The notes under the pieces: generated by a model
Told to the model about the DNA's origin: nothing
The model's input: the letters and a program-made list of their open reading frames with translations, nothing else
Database searches by the model: none
In this document: positions 46,795 to 54,409 of the stretch, in pieces
Position numbering within the stretch: the first letter of the stretch is position 1
Layout: each line of letters starts with the position of its first letter
Position numbers and translations under genes: made by a program
NCBI GenBank assembly: GCA_013822725.1
Contig: PNKX01000007.1
Location: forward strand, 62,001 to 126,000
DNA length: 64,000 nucleotides
Direction: 5' to 3'
Origin: Pirellula sp.
Lineage (GTDB): Bacteria; Planctomycetota; Planctomycetia; Pirellulales; Lacipirellulaceae

Positions 46795-47880
46795 TTAGAA
46801 GGCGTCGTCGCTCGGTTCCGGTACATCCCTGTCGTTAGGAAGATCAGACGCCTTATGATTCGACGTCATGAGTTGGCCGTAGACGAACGGCTCGATCTGA
46901 TCGCTGATGAAAACGACCTGACCGCCGACAAAGGCCGCATTGACGCCGCCCGGGTGGTTGCTCGAGGAAAGTCCCGGACGCACCGTGATCGTCGGGTCGC
47001 TCAGCGGGGTGACCTTCTGCTTCGACATTTCTTCGAACGAAGCATAGTTCGGTACGTTCTTTGTGCCGTTGACGCGGAGGAGCGGGTCGTTAACCACTAA
47101 CTGAGGATCGACCCAGGTAAATCCGAAGTGGACATTCGAATCAGGAGTGTCGGTATAGTCGTTGACGCCGCTGCTGAATTGCCCTTGGGTATAGGCCCAA
47201 TGAAGGGCGTTCAAACTCTCTGACAACATCATCGTCTTGGTCGTTCCATCGCCTTTGCCTTGCAAATAGGCAATGGACATTACCGCTTCGGGTGCATCGT
47301 CATTAGGCTGCGACGCATCTAGGAGATCATTAGCAGGCCAAGCGGGAACTGGCGGTCCATTTTTATTCGTCGGCGGAATGACGTCGGCCTTGCGAGTCCG
47401 ATCAAAGAATAGCCCGTTAGCGGCGTTTTCAATGTTTGGATTGAGGGGATTGCGCGCCCCAGCGTTAGCGACGTACGACGTTAGAGGCTCGCCCAACGTG
47501 GAAGGCGGATTGCTGGGACAAGTCAAGATTTCGAGGGAGGCGTACGCGGAGCCTGGATCGACCGTGCCGTTGTTCCATTGCTCGTATAACTGTACCTGCT
47601 CGATGTAAGGAAACGCCATCACGATCCAACTGGCTCTGGCAGCCCGATTGGTTCCCTTGATGCCGAGCCGGTTGATGTAACCAGGCAAGTCCTTGCTAGA
47701 GGTTTCGCGAATCGCGATGGCCTTACTCAACTGGCCAACCTGACTTGCACACGAATTCCGCCGAGCCGCCTCGCGGGCCGCTTGGACGGCGGGCAGCAGG
47801 AGCCCGACGAGGGTGCCGATGATGGCGATCACCACCAACAGCTCCACGAGCGTGAATGCCTTACGGCTGGATTGCCTCAT
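46795..47880 (-). CDS. DUF1559 domain-containing protein with prepilin-type N-terminus (tandem copy A)
   Basis: 361 residues from the ATG at 47880, with GGGAGAAG upstream. The prepilin signal is KAFTLVELLVVIAIIGTL with LLPAVQAAREAARR. Family features are YINRLGIKGTN, EILTCPSNPPSTLGEP, a HPGGVNAAFVGGQVVF block and a C-terminal QLMTSNHKASDLP. Copy B (48286-49332) shares the body motifs, the tail motif (QLMTANRKASDL) and an almost identical ribosome-binding leader (GAACAGGGAGAA), so the two arose by tandem duplication and have since diverged. Presumed exported and processed by a prepilin peptidase; the role is unknown. Confidence 0.9.
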   Translation of the reverse strand: MRQSSRKAFTLVELLVVIAIIGTLVGLLLPAVQAAREAARRNSCASQVGQLSKAIAIRETSSKDLPGYINRLGIKGTNRAARASWIVMAFPYIEQVQLYEQWNNGTVDPGSAYASLEILTCPSNPPSTLGEPLTSYVANAGARNPLNPNIENAANGLFFDRTRKADVIPPTNKNGPPVPAWPANDLLDASQPNDDAPEAVMSIAYLQGKGDGTTKTMMLSESLNALHWAYTQGQFSSGVNDYTDTPDSNVHFGFTWVDPQLVVNDPLLRVNGTKNVPNYASFEEMSKQKVTPLSDPTITVRPGLSSSNHPGGVNAAFVGGQVVFISDQIEPFVYGQLMTSNHKASDLPNDRDVPEPSDDAF

Positions 47881-48285
47881 CTGCGCTTCTCCCTGTTCTG
47901 TTCGATTGACGAGTGCCCCTGGCCTGGGTCGCGCAGGTCCGAGGATGGACACGAAAATAATGGCGCATCGGGGGCGCGACCCTGCACCTCAAATTGTCGC
48001 AAAGATCGGGGCGGAAGTCCAGTAAATGTGGCCTAAACGCCGGAGAACCGCCAATTTCAAAGTTCAACCGCCAAGGACGCCAAGGTTCGCCCAGGAAATG
48101 CGGGGAGAGACTTACCACGACGGCACGGCGGGCACGACGCAGGAAAGGAACAGGAAAAGAGCAAGGCGGTTTCATGGGGACGTTTCGGGAAAGACCTCGG
48201 ACACTAGATGTTTTTTGGTATTTCGTTGTGTCCGTCGTGCCGTCGTGGTGAAAATCACCTGTGCGTCCAGGAAGGATTGGGGAGT
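47881..48285. other. Gap between the tandem DUF1559 genes, filled by repeats
   Basis: It contains a GCCAAG-type arm (48065-48085), the linker TTCGCCCAGGAAATGCGGGG and a CACGAC-type hairpin (48113-48145 with 48221-48252). The first ~72 bp of this (48065-48137) recurs inverted at 49622-49695. No gene. Confidence 0.75.
48065..48252. repeat. Composite repeat, left flank of DUF1559 copy B
   Basis: AACCGCCAAGGACGCCAAGG, then TTCGCCCAGGAAATGCGGGG, then a CACGAC-type arm. The CACGAC arm has its own partner at 48221-48252, while the GCCAAG arm has no local partner. Its full-length inverted match is at 49622-49695, on the other side of the gene. Confidence 0.85.
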
Positions 48286-49332
48286 TCAGTAGTCGTCGGG
48301 GCCCGGCAGGCCAAGGTCGCGTTCCTTTTGGTCCTGGTAGATAAGGTCGGAGGCTTTGCGGTTGGCCGTCATCAGTTGAGCGTAGACGACGGGGTTCGTG
48401 CGTTCGCTGAGGAATTGCACCTGCCCGCCGACGAAGGCGACGTTGACGCCCCCCGGATGATTGCTGGAGGGAAATCCGGCGTTGGGGGCGAGGCGCTTGT
48501 CGCCGATGCTGGCGAAGGAGAGCTTTTCACGCACGCCGTTAATGACGCGGTACTCAGGAGAGGTCAGCTGGTCATCAGCGTTCGAGCCGCTGCCTGGGAC
48601 CAAGTTGCCGGGCTGTTCCCAAACGAAACCGAAGTACCACTTTTTGTCGGGAGCGTCGCCGCCAACGTAGGCCCATTGGAATGCATTGAGGGACTCGGCG
48701 AACATCAGCGTGTGGGTGCTGCCGTCGCCTTCGGCCTGGATGTAGGCGAAGGTCTGCTTCAAGATCGCGTCGGGGCACCAGGTTTTGCTGGGACAATTGT
48801 CGAGGTCGCGGACGTCCATCAGCGACTCGGGCGAGTCCTTCTTGGCGCGAACGCGATCGAAGAAGACGCCGTTGGCGATGTTCGCTTTCAGCTTGACGTC
48901 TTCGCCGTCACGGCCGACGAATCCGGCGTTGCCGAGGCAGGACATTGACGCCCCCCCTTCGAAAGAAGAGGGGTTGCTGGGGCAGACGAAGATCTCGACC
49001 GCGGCGTAGTCGGGCTGGCCCTTCGAAATCCTATCCCAAAGGTCGGCGCGTTCGATGTAGGGAAGGAGCATGGCGCTCCAGGTGGCTTTGATCGGCGAGA
49101 CGACGCCCGCTTTTTCGGTGTAGCCGGGAAACTGTTGGTTGGAGACTTCGTAAGTCGACATCGCCTTTTGGAGATTGGCGAGGTTCGAGCGGCAGGCGTT
49201 CGAGCGACCCGACTCGCGGGCGTTTTGCACGGCGGGGAGCAACAGCCCCATGAGCGTGCCGATGATGGCGATGACGACCAGCAGTTCGACTAGGGTGAAG
49301 GCGCAGCGGCGCCCCCAGACACGATGTGCCAT
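48286..49332 (-). CDS. DUF1559 domain-containing protein with prepilin-type N-terminus (tandem copy B)
   Basis: 348 residues from the ATG at 49332, with GGGAGAA upstream. The prepilin signal CAFTLVELLVVIAIIGTL and LLPAVQNARESGR are followed by DUF1559 marks NLANLQKAMSTYEVS, EIFVCPSNPSSFEG and HPGGVNVAFVGGQVQF. It is paralogous to copy A downstream (see 46795-47880). It is bracketed by inverted ~72-bp composite repeats (48065-48137 and 49622-49695), an arrangement that could allow inversion or reflect movement of the gene as a cassette. Exported and processed by analogy; the role is unknown. Confidence 0.9.
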   Translation of the reverse strand: MAHRVWGRRCAFTLVELLVVIAIIGTLMGLLLPAVQNARESGRSNACRSNLANLQKAMSTYEVSNQQFPGYTEKAGVVSPIKATWSAMLLPYIERADLWDRISKGQPDYAAVEIFVCPSNPSSFEGGASMSCLGNAGFVGRDGEDVKLKANIANGVFFDRVRAKKDSPESLMDVRDLDNCPSKTWCPDAILKQTFAYIQAEGDGSTHTLMFAESLNAFQWAYVGGDAPDKKWYFGFVWEQPGNLVPGSGSNADDQLTSPEYRVINGVREKLSFASIGDKRLAPNAGFPSSNHPGGVNVAFVGGQVQFLSERTNPVVYAQLMTANRKASDLIYQDQKERDLGLPGPDDY

Positions 49333-49542
49333 GTTTTTTCTCCCTGTTCCGAATGACTGAAGAGAAGTCGCGCGAGCGCGGCGCGGTCGTGCCTCTGTCC
49401 AAAGAATTAACGACCGATCGGGCGCTGGCTGTCGGGAGTATTGAAGAGATCGGGCAAGCGCGTCAACTTTGTGCGGAAATCGGGCGGAAATGGAGGGTGC
49501 GAACGTTATTGCGGGGGGCGAATGAACTGCAAAGAGAAGAAT

Positions 49543-49696
49543 TGAACCGCCAAGGACGCCAAGAGCGCCAAGGGAATACAGAGGATGTTAGAACCGCGGT
49601 TCCTCTTCTTCTGGTCATCTCTTCGTGTCCGCCGTGCCGTCGTGGTTTAGTTCTTCCCCGCATTTCCTAGGCGAACCTTGGCGTCCTTGGCGGTTC
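49543..49696. repeat. Composite repeat, right flank of DUF1559 copy B
   Basis: A GCCAAG-type arm (49543-49576) is partnered by 49674-49696. In between lies a CACGAC-type right arm (49622-49650) without a local left partner. The 49622-49695 part is a ~90% match (counted by eye) to the reverse complement of 48065-48137. Confidence 0.85.
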
Positions 49697-49718
49697 ATCA
49701 AAACGACTTGGCGGCGCG

Positions 49719-49752
49719 GCCCCCGGTTTGAAGAACCGGGGGCTAAATGCGT
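49719..49752. repeat. Half REP-like element (GGGGGCTAAATGCG)
   Basis: A short hairpin GCCCCCGGTT/AACCGGGGGC followed by CTAAATGCG, the end of the CGCCCATTTAGCC family. The other half is missing. Confidence 0.6.
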
Positions 49753-49799
49753 GTGAGGGCGGGGAAGTTGCGAATAATTATCAGCGCGGCGGGGTTTTG

Positions 49800-49828
49800 T
49801 TGACACTGCTGGGGCCGCTGTTTACAAG
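49800..49828 (+). promoter_or_regulatory. Sigma-70-type promoter of the candidate small RNA
   Basis: TTGACA (49800-49805), a 17-nt spacer and TACAAG (49823-49828). The -35 is a perfect match to the consensus and the -10 matches 4 of 6. The predicted start is near 49834. Confidence 0.6.
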
Positions 49829-49833
49829 ACAAG

Positions 49834-49995
49834 CTGTCGGCAAAATTTAGCGGCGATTGGGCGGCGTTTTTCTCTGGTTTTCTGCGACCGGCAGAGAACA
49901 GAGAAAGGCGGCGACGAGCGCCAACTGATACTTATCCTCTGAGCCAGAGAAATATAGAGAACGGCTCCGCGGTTATTCCGCGGGGCCGTTTTTTT
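49834..49995 (+). ncRNA. Candidate small RNA or transcribed leader with terminator
   Basis: About 160 nt with its own promoter (49800-49828), no open frame, and two strong structures. One is a long hairpin (49870-49905: TTCTCTGGTTTTCTGC, loop GACCG, GCAGAGAACAGAGAA), which may extend outward through TTGGGCG and CGCCAA. The other is a 13-bp terminator stem (49960-49990) followed by seven T. It ends about 90 nt before a PEP-CTERM gene on the same strand, so it is either a free small RNA or an attenuated 5' leader. It matches no RNA family I recognise. Confidence 0.5.
49960..49995 (+). terminator. Intrinsic terminator upstream of the PEP-CTERM gene
   Basis: AACGGCTCCGCGG, loop TTATT, CCGCGGGGCCGTT, then TTTTT: a 13-bp stem with one G-T pair. 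No plus-strand gene ends before it, which is why a small RNA or attenuator is proposed. Confidence 0.9.
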
Positions 49996-50084
49996 ATTGC
50001 TTGGCTGAAAAAATCAGTGGGAGGGGTCTCCCACAAATGACTTTGAAATACTTGTCTCGTTTCTCGTTCTTGGAGTGACAGCTA

Positions 50085-51257
50085 ATGAGAGTCTGCATCA
50101 AACGCCTTTTCTTCGCGGGGCTCCTCGCCTCGTGCGCCGCCGGCGTGGCCAACGCCCAGGCGACGTTTAACTTCACCGGAAGCACTCAGCTTTCCGGCGT
50201 CGTCGATACGATTCCGATTCGGGCCAACAGCCCGGGCGGCAACTCGATCGGCACCATCTCGGCGATTGTCTTCGACCCGACCAGCCAGGTGGGCGGCGAG
50301 TACAACCGCATTTACTTCACCAACCGCGAGGCGTCGCCGACGGATGCGGCGGCCGTGGGCGGGCTTTATGTCACCGATACGGTGACGGAGGCCGTCACGT
50401 TTATCGGACTGAAGTCGAACACGGCCGTCCCGGCGAACACCAACTTGAACCCGTCTTCGCTGGCGGTCGATAGCACTGGCACGGTGTACGTTGGCCGCGA
50501 CGTGTCGGCCCAGTTGTGGCGGGTGAACAGCCCCCTCTCGTCGCCGACGTTCACCCAGATGCTGGGGAACTACGGGGCGGCGACGACGGACGACGATCCG
50601 ATCAGCATCAGTTGGGTGCCGAGCACCAATCAGATCATGGTGTTTGATCAGGGCCTCGACACCGACCCGCCGGTGGCGGTGTCGCTGGTGAACCCGGGAT
50701 CACTTTCATCGGCGCAGTCGTTCACGACGATCTGGACGGCGACGCCGGCGGTCGACAACAACATTCGGGGGATGTTCAGTTCGTACGACAACTTCGGCTA
50801 CCTGACGTACGCCGCGCTGCCCCTAGAGGGGGGCACGGCGGCGATCTATCGCGTCGACCTGCTGGGCAATCTGCAAACGATTCTGCTGAATGGAATCACG
50901 TCGTCGCTGTCGCTCGACGACTCGATCGCGGTCAATCCGGCCGACGGTTCGGTCTGGTTGCCGATCATTACCACCGGCACCAACCGGACGTACTACCGCG
51001 TCGACGTCGCAACGGCGGCGCTGCAGTCGCCGGGCGTCTACCTGGCGAATACGACGGCGGAGTTCACGGCGACGGGGTTCAACGGCGGGCAGAACAGCGT
51101 CGCGTTCTCGCCGGATGGGCGCTGGTTGGCGGTAGCGGTGCCCGATGGAGCGGACACGATCTACCTGCTGCGGACGAATGTGCCGGAGCCGGCGTCGTTC
51201 GCCCTGGCGGGGGTGGCGACGCTTGGTTGCGTCGCGGTGAGCCGTCGGCGGCGGTAG
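50085..51257 (+). CDS. Secreted beta-propeller-like protein with PEP-CTERM tail
   Basis: 390 residues. The signal peptide LFFAGLLASCAAGVANAQA is followed by a Ser/Thr/Gly-rich chain of propeller-like strands (GGEYNRIYFTNREASP, SLAVDSTGTVYVGRDV, SVAFSPDGRWLAVAVPDG). The end is NVPEPASFALAGVATLGCVA with SRRRR, a PEP-CTERM exosortase signal; no dockerin-like loop is present, unlike the other two PEP-CTERM proteins. The start is the ATG at 50085 with TTGGAG about 10 nt upstream. The substrate is unknown. Transcription may pass through the 49960-49995 terminator. Confidence 0.85.
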   Translation: MRVCIKRLFFAGLLASCAAGVANAQATFNFTGSTQLSGVVDTIPIRANSPGGNSIGTISAIVFDPTSQVGGEYNRIYFTNREASPTDAAAVGGLYVTDTVTEAVTFIGLKSNTAVPANTNLNPSSLAVDSTGTVYVGRDVSAQLWRVNSPLSSPTFTQMLGNYGAATTDDDPISISWVPSTNQIMVFDQGLDTDPPVAVSLVNPGSLSSAQSFTTIWTATPAVDNNIRGMFSSYDNFGYLTYAALPLEGGTAAIYRVDLLGNLQTILLNGITSSLSLDDSIAVNPADGSVWLPIITTGTNRTYYRVDVATAALQSPGVYLANTTAEFTATGFNGGQNSVAFSPDGRWLAVAVPDGADTIYLLRTNVPEPASFALAGVATLGCVAVSRRRR

Positions 51258-51308
51258 GCGTGGACAGAGCGGTTGGGGGAACCACTCTGTTTCGACAGTG
51301 GCGATTGC

Positions 51309-51349
51309 GGGGCCGGCTGAGTCGTGGACTTGGCCGGCCCTGTTTTTTT
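51309..51349 (+). terminator. Intrinsic terminator of the PEP-CTERM gene
   Basis: GGGGCCGGC and GGCCGGCCC flank a ~14-nt loop, followed by TGTTTTTTT. It starts about 50 bp past the stop. Confidence 0.85.
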
Positions 51350-51363
51350 GGTGGAAGCGTGAC

Positions 51364-51438
51364 GGGGTCGGGGACCTTTTGCCACTAGTGAGCTTGTTGG
51401 CGAAGTAACGCCGCCAGTGGCAAAAGGTCCCCGACCCC
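51364..51438. repeat. REP-like element, GGGGTCGGGGACCTTTTGCCA family
   Basis: The 22-bp arms GGGGTCGGGGACCTTTTGCC... and the exact reverse complement enclose 31 nt. Sister copies are at 57062-57136 and (degenerate) 11380-11454, all 75 bp long. Arms of this sort resemble REP sequences linked to RAYT transposases, none of which is in this window. Confidence 0.88.
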
Positions 51439-51446
51439 TTGGCGGC

Positions 51447-51483
51447 GTGCCGCGCGGGCTGCGCCACGCGGCTAAATGGGCGG
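51447..51483. repeat. Half REP-like element ending GCGGCTAAATGGGCG
   Basis: GCCGCGCGGGCTGCGCCACGCGGC hairpin followed by TAAATGGGCG, the right end of the CGCCCATTTAGCC family. It directly follows the 51364-51438 element in the gap between the PEP-CTERM gene and fae. Confidence 0.65.
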
Positions 51484-51718
51484 GGCGTGACAGGGAACCG
51501 CTCGTGTGAAAAGTTGCGGGATTTGGGGGTTGAAGCGGCATCCTTAACACCGCCCGCGGGGGCTGGTATCCTGCTAGGCTCGCCGCGGTGCGGCGAATCC
51601 TCTGGAGGCTACCCCGACGAAAGGCTCGGGGACTGGCCGCGACGCCAAGGCTTGATCGCCGGGGCTGATCGCCGGCTCGCCGCACAAGCTTTCAACCTTT
51701 CGCGTGGGAGACTAAGGA

Positions 51719-52216
51719 ATGTCGATGTTCATCGGAGAGGCACTGGCGGGCGACGGTAACGAGATTGCCCATATCGACCTGTTGGTCGGCGACAAGAACG
51801 GCCCGGTCGGCACGGCGTTCGCCAACGCCCTGGCCCGGCAGAGCGAAGGTCACAGCAACCTGCTGGCCGTGCTCACCCCGAACCTGGCTGTGAAGCCGGC
51901 GACCGTGATGATCACCAAGGTGACCATCAAGGGGATGAAGCAAGCGGTGCAGATGTTCGGCCCGGCTCAGGCCGCGGTCGCCAAGGCGGTGGCCGACTCG
52001 GTCGCCGACGGCGTGATCAAGAAGGGCGACGCCGAGAATTTGGTGATCGTCTGCGGCGTGTTCATTCACCCCGCCGCGGCCGACGACAAGAAGATTTACG
52101 ACTACAACTACGAAGCCACGAAGATGGCGATCAAGAACGCGATGGAAGGGAAGCCGAGCGTCGACGAGATGCTCGCTGGGAAGGATGCGGCAGCGCATCC
52201 GTTCCGTGGGTTCTAG
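51719..52216 (+). CDS. fae: Formaldehyde-activating enzyme (Fae)
   Basis: 165 residues, normal Fae length. The motifs are FIGEALAGDGNEIAHIDLLVG (with the conserved His), GHSNLLAVLTPNLAVKPATVM, MFGPAQAAVAKAVADSVADG and FIHPAAADDKKIYDYNYEAT. Fae condenses formaldehyde with tetrahydromethanopterin to give methylene-H4MPT, in the cytoplasm. It starts at 51719; the next gene but for a terminator is methylene-H4MPT dehydrogenase. The pathway detoxifies or oxidises C1 units in planctomycetes that are not known methylotrophs. It ends in its own terminator (52271-52308). Confidence 0.97.
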   Translation: MSMFIGEALAGDGNEIAHIDLLVGDKNGPVGTAFANALARQSEGHSNLLAVLTPNLAVKPATVMITKVTIKGMKQAVQMFGPAQAAVAKAVADSVADGVIKKGDAENLVIVCGVFIHPAAADDKKIYDYNYEATKMAIKNAMEGKPSVDEMLAGKDAAAHPFRGF

Positions 52217-52270
52217 AAAGGCTATCGGCTGTCGGCTATTAGCTGTCAGCCAATCGGAATATGAGAATGG

Positions 52271-52308
52271 GCCACGCGTCGCGCTGGGCGCGGCGCGTGG
52301 CTTTTTTT
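52271..52308 (+). terminator. Intrinsic terminator of fae
   Basis: GCCACGCG(T)CGCG, loop CTGGG, CGCG(G)CGCGTGGC, then seven T. It separates fae from the downstream dehydrogenase gene. Confidence 0.9.
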
Positions 52309-52324
52309 GTGGGTTAGTTAAGAA

Positions 52325-52471
52325 AGAATGGGACGCGGATTTTCGCGGATTTGGCGGATGTTCGCGGATGAATAGAGGAAGGGAATGGGGGCAGCTAGCG
52401 TTCAGCATCGCTCTTGTCTTTCTTGATCTGTGTAAATCCGTTTAATCCGCGTACATCCGCGTCCTATTCGT
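52325..52471. repeat. Two-armed hairpin repeat, GCGGAT type
   Basis: The left arm (52325-52373) contains GCGGATTTT, CGCGGATTT, GGCGGATGT, TCGCGGATG: four 9-nt units. The right arm (~52421-52471) is the imperfect reverse complement. It is the same family as 5230-5378. A short GCGGGTCGTTGACCCGC palindrome (52484-52506) follows. Confidence 0.85.
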
Positions 52472-52532
52472 CGTTCGCTCCGGCGGGTCGTTGACCCGCG
52501 GCTACCAGTCACCAGTCACTCTGCCAACAGCT

Positions 52533-53396
52533 ATGTCCCTCAAAAAGATACTTGTCTGTCTCGACGCCGATCCGCAGCCGAGCGTGTTTGACGGCGTCGT
52601 GGCGGTCGATGCGGGGGTCGACTTTTTGTTTCGGCATGGCGGGGTCACGCCGGGGCAGGTGCGCGACCTTGTGTATGGCGCCATGTTCACGCGCGGGCCG
52701 CAGGAATTGAAGAACACGGCGGTGTTCATTGGCGGGTCGGACGTGACGGCGGCCGAGGCGCTGCTCAAAGCGGCGACCGAGGCGTTCTTCGGGCCGATGC
52801 GGGTGTCGGTGCTGCTCGACGCCAACGGGGCGAACACGACGGCCGCGGCGGCGGTGCTCGCGGCGCGGCGGCATGTGCCGTTGCGGGGGGCGATCGTGAC
52901 GGTACTCGCGGGGACCGGAGCGGTCGGCCGGCGGGTGGTGCGGCTGCTGGCGAACGAAGGGGCGCGGGTGCGCGTCGCGTCGCGGAAGCAGACGCATGCC
53001 GAGGGGACTTGCGACAAAATCAGCCGGCTCGTGCCGGGGGCCGACCTCACCGCGTGGACGAACGAGAACGCGATGGCGGCGGCGACCGCCGTCGAAGGGG
53101 CGCAAGCGGTGATCGCGTGCGGGCCTCCCGGCGTGGAATTGTTGCCGAAGGGATATCTCGCCCAAGCGGTCGGGTTGCAGGCGGCGATCGACCTGAACGC
53201 CGTGCCGGCCCATGGCTTGGGCGACGTGGCGCCGACCGACAAGGCGACGCATCACGGCGAAATCGTCTGCTACGGCGCCCTCGGCGTCGGCGGGACGAAG
53301 ATGAAGATTCACAAGGCGGCGATCGCGAAACTCTTTACGCGGAACGATCTGGTGCTGGACGCGGATGAGGTTTATGCGATTGGGAAGGAGCTGTAG
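52533..53396 (+). CDS. Methylene-tetrahydromethanopterin dehydrogenase (MtdB/MtdC type)
   Basis: 288 residues from the ATG at 52533. The N-terminal catalytic part is LVCLDADPQPSVFDGVVAVD, VYGAMFTRGPQELKNTAVFIGG; the C-terminal Rossmann part is VLAGTGAVGRRVVRLLANEGARV with SRK following (GxGxxG). It oxidises methylene-H4MPT to methenyl-H4MPT using NAD(P)+. The choice between the MtdA, MtdB and MtdC names cannot be made by eye, so no symbol is given. It is adjacent to fae, which provides its substrate; the terminator and a repeat between them suggest separate transcription. Confidence 0.92.
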   Translation: MSLKKILVCLDADPQPSVFDGVVAVDAGVDFLFRHGGVTPGQVRDLVYGAMFTRGPQELKNTAVFIGGSDVTAAEALLKAATEAFFGPMRVSVLLDANGANTTAAAAVLAARRHVPLRGAIVTVLAGTGAVGRRVVRLLANEGARVRVASRKQTHAEGTCDKISRLVPGADLTAWTNENAMAAATAVEGAQAVIACGPPGVELLPKGYLAQAVGLQAAIDLNAVPAHGLGDVAPTDKATHHGEIVCYGALGVGGTKMKIHKAAIAKLFTRNDLVLDADEVYAIGKEL

Positions 53397-53424
53397 TCGC
53401 CCGGGGAATTGAATCGTTCGTGAC

Positions 53425-53562
53425 GATGGACAGGATAACAGGATGTTGCGGATCGACAGGATAGCTGTCGGCTGTCCGCCATTCATGTAGGTTGGCTGCT
53501 CGGTTACTAGACAGAAACTCTTCAAATCGTGTAGATCTGCAAAATCCTGTTATCCTGTCCAT
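53425..53562. repeat. Two-armed hairpin repeat, ACAGGAT type
   Basis: The left arm (53425-53462) is GGACAGGAT, AACAGGATG, TTGCGGATC, GACAGGATA: 9-nt units. The right arm (53527-53562) ends AATCCTGTTATCCTGTCC. Its sister is the inner pair at 31961-32047. Confidence 0.83.
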
Positions 53563-53635
53563 TTTTCAAACAAGCTTGCCACTTCAATTTAGCCCCTCGC
53601 CACATTGATTCGAGGGATACGGGAACCAGTAGTTA

Positions 53636-54202
53636 ATGGCGAAACGCCGGTCGAGCAATCATGTCGCAGTCGAGCGTGCGCGCGGCGGGCAGGGGTGGGT
53701 GCTGACTCACCCGCGCGACGTGCTGGAATGCGCGGAGGATCTCGAAGAAGTGCGAGCGATGATCGCCGCCGGCGAGGCCGAGGTGGCGATCGACGAACTG
53801 CGGTGGTTGGTCGAGACTTGCCCCGAGATGATCGAAGCCCACTATCTGCTCGGCAAGCTGGCGGTCGAATCGACCGGCGATGTGGCGCTCGGCCGCGGGC
53901 ACTTTGGGTTTGGCTACCAGTTGGGGCAGCGGGCGCTGGTGAAAGCGGGGAACCCGACGCCGGTGACGGCGCTTCATCCGGCGAACCGGCCCTTCTTCGA
54001 CGCCGGCCGCGGGTTGGCGTGGTGCCTGGCGGAACTCGGCAAGCGCGACATGGCGTTGGAAGTGATCGAGCACCTGCTGCGGTGCGATCCGAGCGACCCG
54101 CTGGGGCTCGGTGGCTGGATCGACGAGATCAAAACGGCGGGGGCGCCGTTGGTGGAACTGGGCGGACTGATCATGCCGCCGCGGGAAAAAGAAGAAGATT
54201 AA
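53636..54202 (+). CDS. TPR-like protein adjacent to the C1 genes
   Basis: 188 residues, no signal peptide, probably cytoplasmic. Helices with TPR spacing are visible: AGEAEVAIDELRWLVETCPE, MIEAHYLLGKLAVESTGD, FDAGRGLAWCLAELGKRDM, ALEVIEHLLRCDPSDPLG. Between them is a glycine-rich HFGFGYQLGQRALVKAG insertion. No catalytic motif is seen. It lies 239 bp behind the methylene-H4MPT dehydrogenase on the same strand, so a link to C1 metabolism is possible but unproven. The TAA stop is supplied by the first bases (TTAACCGCC) of a nested repeat. Confidence 0.75.
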   Translation: MAKRRSSNHVAVERARGGQGWVLTHPRDVLECAEDLEEVRAMIAAGEAEVAIDELRWLVETCPEMIEAHYLLGKLAVESTGDVALGRGHFGFGYQLGQRALVKAGNPTPVTALHPANRPFFDAGRGLAWCLAELGKRDMALEVIEHLLRCDPSDPLGLGGWIDEIKTAGAPLVELGGLIMPPREKEED

Positions 54203-54394
54203 CCGCCAAGGACGCCAAGAGCGCCAAGGAAATACGGGGAAGGAATTGAACCACGACGGCACGACGGGCACGGCGGAAGAAGGAGAGCAAGAACGCTAAT
54301 ATTCGCTAATGAGGAATTTGATTAGCGATGATTAGCGCTGATTAGTGTTCCCTTTTCCCGTCTTTCCTTGGCGCTCTTGGCGTCCTTGGCGGTT
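54199..54394. repeat. Nested hairpin repeats of three word families
   Basis: The outer GCCAAG-type arms are perfect complements (54199-54230 with 54363-54394). Inside lie a lone CACGAC-type arm (54247-54279) and a GCTAAT-type pair (54293-54350). The outer left arm contains the TAA stop of the TPR-like gene. Confidence 0.88.
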
Positions 54395-54409
54395 GCCTTT
54401 TCTGGCTTG

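Noticed and set aside
54199-54394. CRISPR-like array of short repeats
   Set aside because: Units are ~9 nt, contiguous and arranged as inverted arms; there are no 20-40-nt spacers and no cas genes.
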